Source: Desulfosporosinus sp. Sb-LF (GTDB lineage: Bacteria; Bacillota; Desulfitobacteriia; Desulfitobacteriales; Desulfitobacteriaceae). From it: a DNA stretch of 64,000 nucleotides. The notes below the pieces were generated by a model. The model made no database searches. It was given only the letters and a program-made list of their open reading frames with translations, and was not told the origin of the DNA. The stretch covers positions 1 to 64,000 of the forward strand of contig NZ_SPQR01000011.1 in NCBI RefSeq assembly GCF_004766055.1. Reading direction: 5' to 3'. A program made the translations under genes and the position numbers. Below, in pieces: positions 52,663 to 61,633 of this stretch (the stretch's first letter is position 1; every line of letters starts with the position of its first letter).

Positions 52663-54214
52663 CGCTTCCTCCCCTTTGCTGAAATCTATACATCTGGTGC
52701 ATCTGGGGCGCTAATAATTCATACGTCTTCTTATACTGATTAAAATAAAATGAATACAGTTCATAGTTCGCAGGATCAGGGTAGATTTCTTCTCCATAAC
52801 AAACCATCGCCTTAGACGCTTCCAATAAGTTTGAATACAGGCCTAATCCACTCGCAGAACATATGGCACATCCTAAAATTCCAGCCTCACTAAAACTCGG
52901 TAGACGAATCGGGAGACTCGTTACATCCGCAATGATTTGTAGCCAGAGTCGATTCTTTAAGGCTCCCCCACTCGCAATAAGTTGTTGAATCTTAAAGTTT
53001 GTTGCTGAAAAGCTTTCCAAAATGTTGCGCGTCCCGTAGGATACGGATTCGAGTAGGGCACGGTATAAATGAGCACGGGTATGGCTCAGCGTTAATCCCC
53101 AAAAGCTTCCTTTGACCAGTGGATCGCGATAGGGTGTACGATTGCCTTGCCATGTATCGAGGACAACTATGCCTTCTGAACCGGGTGGAATCTTGGCTGC
53201 CTCATCAGCAAGTACTTGATAAGGTTCCTCCTCTGGGTGAGTATACTTGAGATCAGCAGCAAAATGATCTTTAAACCATCTTGTCAATGACCCACAGGAC
53301 ACTTGCCCTCCCTCTAGTAGCCACAACCCCTCCACCAAAGCATTAGGATATGGACCCCATAATCCAGGACGATATATGGCGTCGGGTAGTTGCGCTAGGT
53401 GCACAAAGCTAGTACCCATGATAATTCCCATTTGACCTGGTTCTACTGCCCCCATACCCAAGAGGCCGATATGCGCATCGATCCCCCCCTGAAATACCAT
53501 TATATCCTCCGGAATACCCAGTTCCTTCGCGGTTTCAGACCGAATTTTCCCTATATGCTGACCGACAGGAATAACATCTATGGGTAATTTTTCTGCATAA
53601 TCCTCTAGGCCAATTTCGCTCATGAAATCCGGCGACCAACCACCCTCCACATCGGCGTAATTCCACTTGCAAGTGGCCGTGCAGCGTGAAGCTACCCAAC
53701 GCCCTGTTAACCGAAAATTAAGCCAGTCTTGTTCTTCAACAATCAAACTTGAACGATTGTATAGATCTGAACAATTTTCTTTTAACCAGAGCACCTTAGG
53801 GATCATCCACTCCACAGAATCCGATCCACCGGAGTATTGAAGGCGCGAATGACCTGATTGATTGATTCGTTCAGCCTCTTTGACCGCACGGTTATCCATC
53901 CAAAGAATTGCTTGGATCAGCGGCTTGCCGGTATCGTCAACCGCCAGAACCGTGGAAGATGTTGAACAAATGGTTAGGCCCCTTAATTGATTAACATCTT
54001 CCACGCTTCCCAAGCATATCGCCAGTGCTTGTTTAAAGGCCTGCCACCAATTCTGTGGGTCTTGCTCAGCCCAGCCGGGTTGAGGGTAAGATGTCGGGTA
54101 TTCGGCAAAGGCCATCTTTACTAAAGCGCCGAATTGATTCATGACAGCCACCCGAACACCTTGTGTGCCAAAATCAGCCGAGAGCAACAGAGTATCACTG
54201 GCATCCATTAGCAT
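52655..54214 (-). CDS. FGGY-family carbohydrate kinase
   Basis: A 519-residue kinase of the xylulokinase/LsrK superfamily. LSADFGTQGVRVAVMNQ is the N-terminal ATP-binding block, QPGWAEQDPQNWWQAF the family sugar-site block, VFQGGIDAHIGLLGMG the catalytic aspartate, and LIASGGALKNRLWLQIIADV the C-terminal ATP block. It should phosphorylate the sugar or polyol that the adjacent ABC importer brings in. The start ATG has AGGAGGGG upstream. It could not be placed with a named substrate; it is no closer to xylulokinase than to other members by eye. Confidence 0.87.
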   Translation of the reverse strand: MLMDASDTLLLSADFGTQGVRVAVMNQFGALVKMAFAEYPTSYPQPGWAEQDPQNWWQAFKQALAICLGSVEDVNQLRGLTICSTSSTVLAVDDTGKPLIQAILWMDNRAVKEAERINQSGHSRLQYSGGSDSVEWMIPKVLWLKENCSDLYNRSSLIVEEQDWLNFRLTGRWVASRCTATCKWNYADVEGGWSPDFMSEIGLEDYAEKLPIDVIPVGQHIGKIRSETAKELGIPEDIMVFQGGIDAHIGLLGMGAVEPGQMGIIMGTSFVHLAQLPDAIYRPGLWGPYPNALVEGLWLLEGGQVSCGSLTRWFKDHFAADLKYTHPEEEPYQVLADEAAKIPPGSEGIVVLDTWQGNRTPYRDPLVKGSFWGLTLSHTRAHLYRALLESVSYGTRNILESFSATNFKIQQLIASGGALKNRLWLQIIADVTSLPIRLPSFSEAGILGCAICSASGLGLYSNLLEASKAMVCYGEEIYPDPANYELYSFYFNQYKKTYELLAPQMHQMYRFQQRGGSDG

Positions 54215-54229
54215 AATCCCCTCCTGTGT

Positions 54230-55276
54230 TTAGGGTAAAAATAATACTTTATTGAAGAAGAAATTCTTATCCATCAACTTCTTGAAGATCTCAGGCCCCT
54301 CATCCAAACTTAGTCGATGACTAGTTATCACGTCTGTTTGGAGTTTTCCCTCAGACATTAACTCTAGGCTATAAGTCCATTCACGACCTGGAAACGGATT
54401 AGAGAAAGAATTCCAGGAACCTTTAACAGCCAGCTCATGTCTGAGAATCGTGTTGACTGCTTTTTCGCTGAGTTCTAATTTATCGTGAGATATTCCAACA
54501 AACACGACCCTAGCTAATTTTCCAGCAGAACAAACCGCCTGGTTCTGAGCAATGCGCGATCCAGCAGTTTCAATGACTAAATCAACGCCTTTTCCCCCAG
54601 TGAGCGTGTTGAGCTTCTCAATTGGGTCCTCTGTCAAGCCATTAATGACTTCATCAGCACCAACCGCTTTGGCAACCACTAATTTGTCATCTTTAATATC
54701 GACCGCTATCACCCGACTAGCACCCAGAATTTTGGCAAATTGTATGGCAAAGAGTCCTATCGGCCCGGCACCAAAAACAGCAACAGTTTCTCCTGAATTT
54801 AAGCTCCCATTCCAAATGGCATGAATAGCATTAGCAGCAGGGTCTGTCATCGCGCCTGCTTCAAATGAAACATTGTCCGGCATTAATAACAAATTATCCA
54901 CGGGTACATCGACATATTCTGCCATGGCCCCATCACGCCTAGAACCGAAGTAATCGTAAGTTTCACAGAGAGAATAATGCCCTGAAGCACACCACTGACA
55001 CGTTTTGCAAGGAATCAACGGAGCAACTACGACTCTATCTCCAACGTTCCACGCTCCAGCTTCGTTAACAGCCACGATTTCTCCACTAAATTCATGTCCA
55101 ACGGTAAGGTTTGGACGGTAAGCACCGAAGACATTGACTCTACCAATATCTGAACCGCAAATACCCACTGCTTTAACCTTGACTAATACGTTTCCCGCTT
55201 TTAGTTCAGGTACTTCAACATCTTCTACTCGAACATCTCCAGGTGCAAACAATTTAATCGCTTTGATAATGAACAT
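54230..55276 (-). CDS. Zinc-dependent polyol dehydrogenase (galactitol-1-phosphate 5-dehydrogenase-like)
   Basis: A 348-residue medium-chain dehydrogenase. Catalytic zinc ligands are in GICGSDIG and VGHEFSGE; the structural zinc site is the four-cysteine block PCKTCQWCASGHYSLC; NAD is bound by AVFGAGPIGLFAIQ. The block KGSWNSFSNPFPGREW resembles galactitol-1-phosphate dehydrogenases. It probably oxidises a polyol or polyol phosphate to a ketose or its phosphate. The ATG at 55276 is very close to its GGGAG, so the true start may be a few codons later. It lies between the SorC regulator and the kinase. Confidence 0.85.
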   Translation of the reverse strand: MFIIKAIKLFAPGDVRVEDVEVPELKAGNVLVKVKAVGICGSDIGRVNVFGAYRPNLTVGHEFSGEIVAVNEAGAWNVGDRVVVAPLIPCKTCQWCASGHYSLCETYDYFGSRRDGAMAEYVDVPVDNLLLMPDNVSFEAGAMTDPAANAIHAIWNGSLNSGETVAVFGAGPIGLFAIQFAKILGASRVIAVDIKDDKLVVAKAVGADEVINGLTEDPIEKLNTLTGGKGVDLVIETAGSRIAQNQAVCSAGKLARVVFVGISHDKLELSEKAVNTILRHELAVKGSWNSFSNPFPGREWTYSLELMSEGKLQTDVITSHRLSLDEGPEIFKKLMDKNFFFNKVLFLP

Positions 55277-55290
55277 CTCCCATCAGATTA

Positions 55291-56244
55291 TTATTTAGTT
55301 ATGTTTAAGAGTTCAAGACACTTTTGAGCAGAAACCTCATCAATAAACAAAGTGTTAATATACTTTCCTCTCAGGGCCCCAATGATAGCCTCTGCTTTCT
55401 CTTCGCCATTTGCAACACCAATGGTATACTCCTTAGCACTGAGATCGTCTAAGGTAATTCCCACAGTTCTTTGGTTTAATTCATCATCAGCAATTGATCC
55501 ATCAAGGCGGAAATAGCGGGAACATATATCCCCAACTGAGCCATTTTTTAATAATTCGTCGTATTCTTCATGTTTGAAATATCCAGCCTTTACTAGGATA
55601 GACTCTTCTGAAACTCGCCCAATTCCGAGAAGGGCGATTCGTGCCTCTCGACCTAAATCAAGAGATTGTTTTACATTCGAATCAGCTACGAGCGCTCTGG
55701 CTAAATCGATACTATCAACGATCGCTGGAACGGGTAGCATGTAAGGCACAGCATGAAAGGCTTGAACAAATCGTTCCATGATGGTTGTCGATTGGGTAGA
55801 AAGATAGTTCTTGGTAACCCCACCGTTCAGCTGGACAACTCTAATATTTTCAGCTGGGTATTCTTCTAAATGCTTGACCACAAAATGTAAGGTTGTTCCC
55901 CAAGATACTCCAATCACATCACCATCTTTGACGATCTCACCAAGAAAGTTACTGACAGCGCGCCCCAAATCATTGAGAATCGCATCAGGGTGATTAACTG
56001 TTACTGGTACAACGTAAACTTTTTTTAGATCAAAGTACTCTCGCAGGGTATCCGCTAATTCGTCTATTGACTGCAGAGAATAGACGACTTTGATTTCGAC
56101 AATTCCTTCTTTATGGGCCTTATCAAGAAGACGACTTACTTTTGCCTTCGAAATACCTTCCATTTTAGCTATTTCATCTTGTTTATAACCAAATTCATAA
56201 TACATTCGAGCTATTTTAACTAGTAATCTGACTATAAACTTCAC
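55291..56244 (-). CDS. SorC/DeoR-type sugar-binding transcriptional regulator
   Basis: A 317-residue regulator. The helix-turn-helix is EFGYKQDEIAKMEGISKAKVSRLLDKA (about 17-43). The remaining 260 residues form the SorC sugar-phosphate-binding domain: VIGVSWGTTLHFVVKHL, VVQLNGGVTKN, ALLGIGRVSEESILV, GDICSRYFRLDG. Proteins of this group, including DeoR and LsrR, bind an operator until a phosphorylated sugar releases them. The GTG start has GGGGAGAAG almost touching. It is the first gene of the cassette, and two 12-base palindromes lie about 95-125 bases upstream. Confidence 0.9.
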   Translation of the reverse strand: MKFIVRLLVKIARMYYEFGYKQDEIAKMEGISKAKVSRLLDKAHKEGIVEIKVVYSLQSIDELADTLREYFDLKKVYVVPVTVNHPDAILNDLGRAVSNFLGEIVKDGDVIGVSWGTTLHFVVKHLEEYPAENIRVVQLNGGVTKNYLSTQSTTIMERFVQAFHAVPYMLPVPAIVDSIDLARALVADSNVKQSLDLGREARIALLGIGRVSEESILVKAGYFKHEEYDELLKNGSVGDICSRYFRLDGSIADDELNQRTVGITLDDLSAKEYTIGVANGEEKAEAIIGALRGKYINTLFIDEVSAQKCLELLNITK

Positions 56245-56337
56245 CTTCTCCCCAAATCATTGACTATTCTTATTTATTTTGAATCTTTTAATTTGCAATA
56301 ATATTCGACCTAAGATCCCAAAATCCTGCTAAGAAAT

Positions 56338-56369
56338 GAAATTAATTTCTTAGTTGTGAAACTAATTTC
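56338..56369. promoter_or_regulatory. Paired palindromic operators upstream of the SorC gene
   Basis: GAAATTAATTTC (56338-56349) is a perfect palindrome and GAAACTAATTTC (56358-56369) differs at one base. Their centres are exactly 20 bases apart, two helical turns, on the same DNA face. That suits a tetrameric SorC-type repressor. The rest of 56245-56490 holds the operon promoter, which I did not fix. Confidence 0.6.
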
Positions 56370-56490
56370 AACGTTGTTTAAAGAAATATATTCTTTCGTA
56401 TTAAATTTTAGAAGGTGTTTGACAAAGATTGTTTGTTAAATGCCTTCTAGCCAACGCTGTTCAAAGTTTGGAAACCTGCTAAAAAAGAAA

Positions 56491-56512
56491 AAGCGAGCCA
56501 AAGGCCCGCTTA
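56491..56512 (-). terminator. Terminator of the MFS efflux gene
   Basis: AAGCGAGCC and GGCCCGCTT pair with one mismatch around a short loop, and the minus strand continues TTTTTCTTTTTT. It lies 29 bases after the stop codon. Confidence 0.8.
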
Positions 56513-56541
56513 ATTTATACGCAATATACGTTTCTATACTT

Positions 56542-57978
56542 TTAATTCTCTATCACTAAATTCGGCGAAGTATCGCTCCCTCTCATGTAGGAAATTGCTG
56601 CACCTATAAGGCTTATAACAAATGAAATTGCAAATGCCGTTCTTAAGCCCCCTATAAACTGTGCTATCGCAATGCCTTGAGACCCTACCTGTGTACCAGC
56701 AAAAAGACCTTGAAACGCTTCAGGAGTTATGCTTGATGAGATAATAGCCATTGACAGTGCAATACTAATTACATTTCCTGCATTATTCATCATGGTCCTT
56801 ACCCCACCAGCAATTCCTCGTCTTTCAGCAGAAACGGCCCCCATGATAGCACTGGTATTCGGTGAAAAAAATATGCCAGATCCCATTCCTGAAATGAACA
56901 TCCAAATCACCAATTCTGTAATTGAAGTAGTTTCTTTTATTTCCATTAGTCCGATAAGTCCCACGGCCGATATTAAGAGTCCCAGGGAACTCAGCATCCT
57001 CGAACCATATCGGTCCGACAGTCTTCCACTAATCGGAGCCATGATCATCATAGAAATTGCAAAAGGAGCGAGAAGGATTCCAGCAACGACGGGATCAAAA
57101 CCTTTTATTCCCTGAAAGTAAAAGACTAGCAGAAAGGTAATGGCCCCCCGAGCAATTCCATTCAAAAGATTACTACTAAAAGCAAACGTAAGCATTCGAT
57201 TTCTAAAAAGGCTCAGGTCCAGCATGGGCTGATCTACTTTGTTTTCAATGTAAACAAAGGCAGCCATAAAGATTATTGCGAGTGCAAATAATACTAGGGT
57301 CGAGAGGTTCAACCATCCCTTAAATCCGCCAAAGGTAAGGGCAACCAATAGAGATAGCATACCAATTGTAAATAACAGTGTCCCTAACCAGTCAAATTTT
57401 TGTTTTTGAGGAAGCATTTCCACTTCCCTCAGTTGCATCCATGCCCATATCGCACCAAAAACTCCTATAGGAAGATTGATATAAAAAATCCAGCGCCAAC
57501 CTATAGAAATTAAGGCTCCCCCAAGAATTGGGCCGACTACTGAACCAACACTGAGGATCATACCATTAATACCCAAAGCCTTTCCAAGCTCCTCCCTGGG
57601 AAATGCGTCTGCCACCATAGGTGTACTCACTGCTAAGAGTAATGCCCCTCCAATAGATTGGACGAACCTAAAAAGAATCAGCTGCAATGCCGTTTGTGAA
57701 AAACCGCATAATAGGGAGCCAATTGTAAAGACGATAAACCCGCTCACAAAAAGTTTTTTCCTTCCTATCATATCGGCAATCCTGCCGATCGAAGGAACTA
57801 GAATTGTTATAGCTAGCATATAAATCATGACTGTCCACATGATGGTGTTCATACTAGCATGTAATTCCTTCATGATATCAGGAAGTGCTATGATTAAGGT
57901 GTTGCTACTAAGCACTGAGAATAGGACACCTAGTGAAGTACACGAGAGTGCAATCCACTTGTACTCGATTTTTTTCAT
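56542..57978 (-). CDS. DHA2-family (14-helix) drug efflux transporter
   Basis: A 478-residue major facilitator with 14 predicted helices. GRIADMIGRKKLFVSGF is motif A, GSVVGPILGGALISIGWRW motif C of exporters, and NLPIGVFGAI the next typical EmrB/QacA segment. AGAGGAG precedes the ATG. It should expel drugs or toxic organics with proton exchange. It is preceded by a promoter bracketed by two 14-base palindromes, so it is probably repressed. No repressor gene is adjacent. Confidence 0.9.
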   Translation of the reverse strand: MKKIEYKWIALSCTSLGVLFSVLSSNTLIIALPDIMKELHASMNTIMWTVMIYMLAITILVPSIGRIADMIGRKKLFVSGFIVFTIGSLLCGFSQTALQLILFRFVQSIGGALLLAVSTPMVADAFPREELGKALGINGMILSVGSVVGPILGGALISIGWRWIFYINLPIGVFGAIWAWMQLREVEMLPQKQKFDWLGTLLFTIGMLSLLVALTFGGFKGWLNLSTLVLFALAIIFMAAFVYIENKVDQPMLDLSLFRNRMLTFAFSSNLLNGIARGAITFLLVFYFQGIKGFDPVVAGILLAPFAISMMIMAPISGRLSDRYGSRMLSSLGLLISAVGLIGLMEIKETTSITELVIWMFISGMGSGIFFSPNTSAIMGAVSAERRGIAGGVRTMMNNAGNVISIALSMAIISSSITPEAFQGLFAGTQVGSQGIAIAQFIGGLRTAFAISFVISLIGAAISYMRGSDTSPNLVIEN

Positions 57979-58213
57979 TCTTCTTACTCCTCTATTTCTA
58001 CTTTTAAATCACACGCAGAATCCGCCATCTTGCGTGAAATTTTTTCAACTCATAGACTCTCTTTTTCAACAGGTATAACTCCTCCTGACAATTCCATTAC
58101 TAGTTTGAGTAACATCATTAAAAAAAATAATGTCCCTTCCATATCTATGGGGTATGGAAATATTTGATTGTTACTCAACCCATCATCCTTTTAACTTGCT
58201 GAGAATACAACAA

Positions 58214-58267
58214 GTTGCATATGCAACTATATTATTCATTATAGTATCCATTGGTTGCAAATGCAAC
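58214..58267 (-). promoter_or_regulatory. MFS promoter bracketed by two palindromic operators
   Basis: On the minus strand TTGCAT (58261-58266), a 17-base spacer and TATAAT (58238-58243). GTTGCAAATGCAAC (58254-58267) covers the -35 element, and GTTGCATATGCAAC (58214-58227, a perfect palindrome, 16 bases with its flanks) lies just downstream of the start point. Centres are 40 bases apart. The layout suits a MarR- or TetR-type repressor. The rest of 57979-58448 holds no gene. Confidence 0.75.
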
Positions 58268-58448
58268 TATCTAAATTTTAGATAAAATTGTTGTCCATCA
58301 CTTTTTCTGAAGTATTGTATTGCTTTCATTTATGTAATTAGCACCCAAGATTCATGTTTTAGACTCAATAAATGGTAATACTACACTAGTCGGATAGCAG
58401 TCTAACAAAAACTACTCAGCTTTTTATCACACAAGGAGATGAAATCAC

Positions 58449-59084
58449 ATGTCAACTATTTACCAAGACCTAATTCAATTTAGTATCCACATCCCTCAAA
58501 TTGACCTGTCATTCCACCAGTATTTAATCCCCGCTAAGGAGCCTCTTCTAATCCATACTGGCAATGTCCAGCAAGCCAATGCTTTGGTGCCCCAACTCAA
58601 GGCCACACTCAACGGCGAGAGCCTCAAGTATATTTTCATTTCTCATTTTGAGGCGGATGAATGCGGAGGGCTATCTTATATTTTAGAACAATTTCCTGAA
58701 GCTAAGACCATCTGTTCAGAGGTAACAGCGCGTCAGTTAAGCGGTTTTGGTTTTACCAATGAAGTTATTATTAAGAAAGCCGGCGAAAAGATCACTACAG
58801 ATAACTATGAGCTGGAATTCATCAGCTATCCTTCAGAAATGCATCTCTGGGAGGGCTTACTAGCCATGGAAAACCGTCGGGGTATTTTCTTCAGCAGTGA
58901 TTTAATGATCCGCTTTGGCGAAGCTACAGGTCTCGTTGTTGATGCCGATTGGACCACAGAAATTAAGAACATTAAACCCGAACAAGTACCTGACCCAGAA
59001 AAACGAAAGCAACTTCAAAATACTCTAAGTCAATTAAACCCCAAGTTTGTAGCAACAGGTCATGGACCTTGCTTGAACACTTGA
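58449..59084 (+). CDS. Stand-alone di-iron metallo-beta-lactamase-fold (ODP-type) protein
   Basis: A 211-residue protein of the fold found in flavodiiron proteins, without the flavodoxin half. All ligand positions are in place: SHFEADECGG gives His, Glu and Asp; PSEMHLWEG the next His; FFSSDLM the bridging Asp; and ATGHGPC the last His. An oxygen- or NO-binding sensor or reductase is likely from the family. AAGGAG precedes the ATG, and a strong terminator follows. There is no linked rubredoxin or regulator. Confidence 0.85.
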   Translation: MSTIYQDLIQFSIHIPQIDLSFHQYLIPAKEPLLIHTGNVQQANALVPQLKATLNGESLKYIFISHFEADECGGLSYILEQFPEAKTICSEVTARQLSGFGFTNEVIIKKAGEKITTDNYELEFISYPSEMHLWEGLLAMENRRGIFFSSDLMIRFGEATGLVVDADWTTEIKNIKPEQVPDPEKRKQLQNTLSQLNPKFVATGHGPCLNT

Positions 59085-59210
59085 AGCCAAAAATTATCTA
59101 GACAATCTTTCCTTCATTATTGCAGCCACATCAGCTCCTATAAAAAGGAATGTTCAAAACACCACCTTAATAATGTTCCGACTCAAATCTTTAATACTCA
59201 TTCCAAAAAA

Positions 59211-59238
59211 ATTAGGCCACTCATTCGAGTGGCCTAAT
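59211..59238 (+). terminator. Terminator of the di-iron protein gene
   Basis: ATTAGGCCACTC pairs perfectly with GAGTGGCCTAAT around a four-base loop. A-runs lie on the left; on the right the sequence is moderately T-rich. It also borders the inverted repeat of the satellite region. Confidence 0.8.
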
Positions 59239-59251
59239 ATCTAAAATTAAA

Positions 59252-60116
59252 TCCCGCAAAGTTCCTCATGAATTAATGGATACACGGCTCGAGATTAATC
59301 TTCCACTGATCTTTACCAAATTACTATTATTAACTGGAGTAACTAGATTTTTAGTTTTAGCTAACACACCTTACGATTCACACGCATTACTAAATATTAA
59401 CATATCGAGATAAATAAACTAGTAAGGGAGTAAATACTTTGACCTAAACTGAAACTCTAACCAGTCAAAATCTAAATTAAGGTAAGGAAACTAATCTGGA
59501 CAAATCCTCCATTATTTCTTCTGTTTAACTTTAAGGGTATTATGATAGTCTATTAGAGTGAACAGCCCTGCTGAAACGGAAACATTTTAGTTTTAATTGT
59601 TTAATTACCTGATTACGAACTCAAATTTCCTACTAACTAACCGACCTAACCAACTGATCTAACTAACTAACTAACTAACTAACTGAACTAACTAACTGAT
59701 CTAACTAACTGATCTAACTAACTGAACTAACTAACTGATCTAACTAACTGAACTAACTAACTGATCTAACTAACTGAACTAACTAACTGACCTAACTAAC
59801 TGACCTAACTAACTGACCTAACTAACTGAACTAACTGACCTAACTAACTGACCTAACTAACTGACCTAACTAACTGACCTAACTAACTGACCTAACTAAC
59901 TGACCTAACTAACTGAACTAACTGACTGACCTAACTAACTGAACTAACTAACTGATCTAACTAACTGACTTAACCAACTGACCTAACTAACTGACCTAAC
60001 TAACTGACCTAACTAACTGACCTAACTAACTGACTTAACCAACTGACCTAACTAACTGACTTAACCAACTGACCTAACTAACTGATCTAACTAACTGAGC
60101 GAGGAACTTTGCGGGA
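59252..60116. repeat. 16-bp inverted repeat bracketing a satellite
   Basis: TCCCGCAAAGTTCCTC (59252-59267) and its exact complement GAGGAACTTTGCGGGA (60101-60116) face each other over 833 bases. The right arm follows the last satellite unit directly, whereas about 360 bases of non-repeated AT-rich sequence lie between the left arm and the first unit. The whole block has no gene. I saw no target-site duplication beside the arms. Confidence 0.85.
59630..60099. repeat. 13-bp tandem repeat array (satellite)
   Basis: About 35 units of the consensus TGAYCTAACTAAC, where the fourth base is C, T or A, with a few 9-base and variant units (TGACTTAACCAAC). Stretches of identical variants alternate, as after repeated slippage or unequal exchange. 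Stop codons occur in every frame on both strands, so it is not coding. The copy number probably varies between strains. Confidence 0.95.
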
Positions 60117-60422
60117 AATCTTTCTACTTAATGCTGATTGGATGGTTTCGTAGGATGAACTAAAAACCAAACAACAAAAACCACCCTTCTAGGTGGCTCC
60201 AATTCTTCGAAATTCAGCACCGCTTAACTGATTGCAATGCTCAAACCTTCGACGAATCGAAACTTTACCTAGCACGCGACCAACAAATTTCTGATAAACT
60301 GAATCTTACTTTTTAGTGTCTATGTCTTTATTATACTTAAATTCTGCTTCTTGTCAAGTGTCCTAAAGAAAATATCGCGAGGTCCTTCCCGCAATGGAGA
60401 AGGACCTCCCTCCTAGAATCCA
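60117..60422. other. Spacer between the satellite and the SGNH hydrolase gene
   Basis: No gene. A hairpin at about 60180-60197 (CCACC/GGTGG) is followed on the minus strand by TTTTTG. A second, stronger inverted repeat at 60379-60408 (GAGGTCCTTC / GAAGGACCTC) lies just beyond the hydrolase stop codon and is probably its terminator. Confidence 0.6.
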
Positions 60423-61571
60423 TCATTCCACGATAAAATCCATTCTCATGCTTCGATCCAATTTCAGACCCAATTTAGCGGGCAATCCACTCTTTATATA
60501 AAGGCTATAAAGCCCTGGAGGATAGCCGTCATGAGGAGGCGACACAATCAGGGAATCCGACCATAGCCCTCCTTGTTTCAGCGAAACGTTCACTGGGAGA
60601 CCTGTTGCCGTATAGACTTGAATAAATTCCCCAGCCGATTCTGCTAAACTCGTGCTAAATTTAATGGTCCATGTCTTGTTAGCCACTACTCCTGTTTTAC
60701 TCTCCCAAGGAGAAGCCTCGGCAAGATCAAATAAGATCGATAGAGTCTGAAAAATCATCTTGTGACCTTGCTGCGTAGGGTGTGGATCAATGTGGCCTTG
60801 TAAGAAATCGAAGTTCAGAGGTTTTAGATCAAATCCCTGCAAAAAACACGAATATATATCCGCGACAGTATACCCTTGTCCAACTCTAATCGTCGTGTTA
60901 ATCTGCTGGACAAAAGGATCGAATAGAGAAAACATAATGTCCCCTGGAGAAAACGGGTTATATACGGTCAATGCAAAAATCTGAGCTTCCGGGGTTGATG
61001 TTTTAATTGTTCCTATTATTTGCGGCCAATTCGCCTCAAACTCAGCCACACCACTATTTAACTCCGTTTCCAAGGTTCCAGAAAGAGCGATGTCATAAAA
61101 TGTTTTATTCAGTTCTTTGTCCGTTTGTAGAGCTTTTACTAGCTGCTCTCCCAGTTGCGGGCTATTGAGATCAAGATGGTAAGCGGTTGCTACCGCCCGA
61201 ATCACAGGTTCAAGTAGATTGTTTCCGCCAATGCTGACGGTCACGACACGCGCATGTGCTAAGGGGTCTTTCAGAGTCCCGTCGTCTCTTAATTGATTTA
61301 GGAGACCGCTACTCTTCGCACCAGGTTTCGATAAATTAAAGAGCTGAATACCCTCTTCATCCTGCTTACTTTGCAAGTAAGAAAAAAAGAGATCTGTATA
61401 TCCTAGCCCAGTAGGAGCGCCTGTGCCATAGGCAATCGAATCACCTAATGAGACCAGATTACTGACTGATACTGGGCTTGCTACCACGTCCCTAGGGATG
61501 AGCATAGTTAAGATAAGTAAAACCATGAGGTTTATTATAAACACCGAGATGCTCGTATTGCGCAATCTCAA
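60423..61571 (-). CDS. Secreted SGNH/GDSL-type hydrolase
   Basis: A 382-residue esterase or lipase-like protein. The start is TTG 61571, seven bases after GGAGG; the open frame continues to 61799 but that part overlaps the SDR gene and has no site. A signal peptide or anchor spans about residues 7-30. The nucleophile is in VSLGDSIAYGTGAP, block III is SIGGNNLLEP, and the catalytic pair is in DPHPTQQGHKM. The C-terminal 120 residues form an additional beta-rich domain. The substrate is unknown; family members deacylate lipids or polysaccharides. Confidence 0.85.
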   Translation of the reverse strand: MRLRNTSISVFIINLMVLLILTMLIPRDVVASPVSVSNLVSLGDSIAYGTGAPTGLGYTDLFFSYLQSKQDEEGIQLFNLSKPGAKSSGLLNQLRDDGTLKDPLAHARVVTVSIGGNNLLEPVIRAVATAYHLDLNSPQLGEQLVKALQTDKELNKTFYDIALSGTLETELNSGVAEFEANWPQIIGTIKTSTPEAQIFALTVYNPFSPGDIMFSLFDPFVQQINTTIRVGQGYTVADIYSCFLQGFDLKPLNFDFLQGHIDPHPTQQGHKMIFQTLSILFDLAEASPWESKTGVVANKTWTIKFSTSLAESAGEFIQVYTATGLPVNVSLKQGGLWSDSLIVSPPHDGYPPGLYSLYIKSGLPAKLGLKLDRSMRMDFIVE

Positions 61572-61633
61572 GGGTTTCCCTCCCTTTAAACAAATACTGG
61601 CTTGTCTATGAGGCTTCAAATTACTGGTCAATA

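Noticed and set aside
59630-60099. CRISPR array or a repeat-protein gene
   Set aside because: Units are 13 bases with no spacers, and stop codons occur in every frame.
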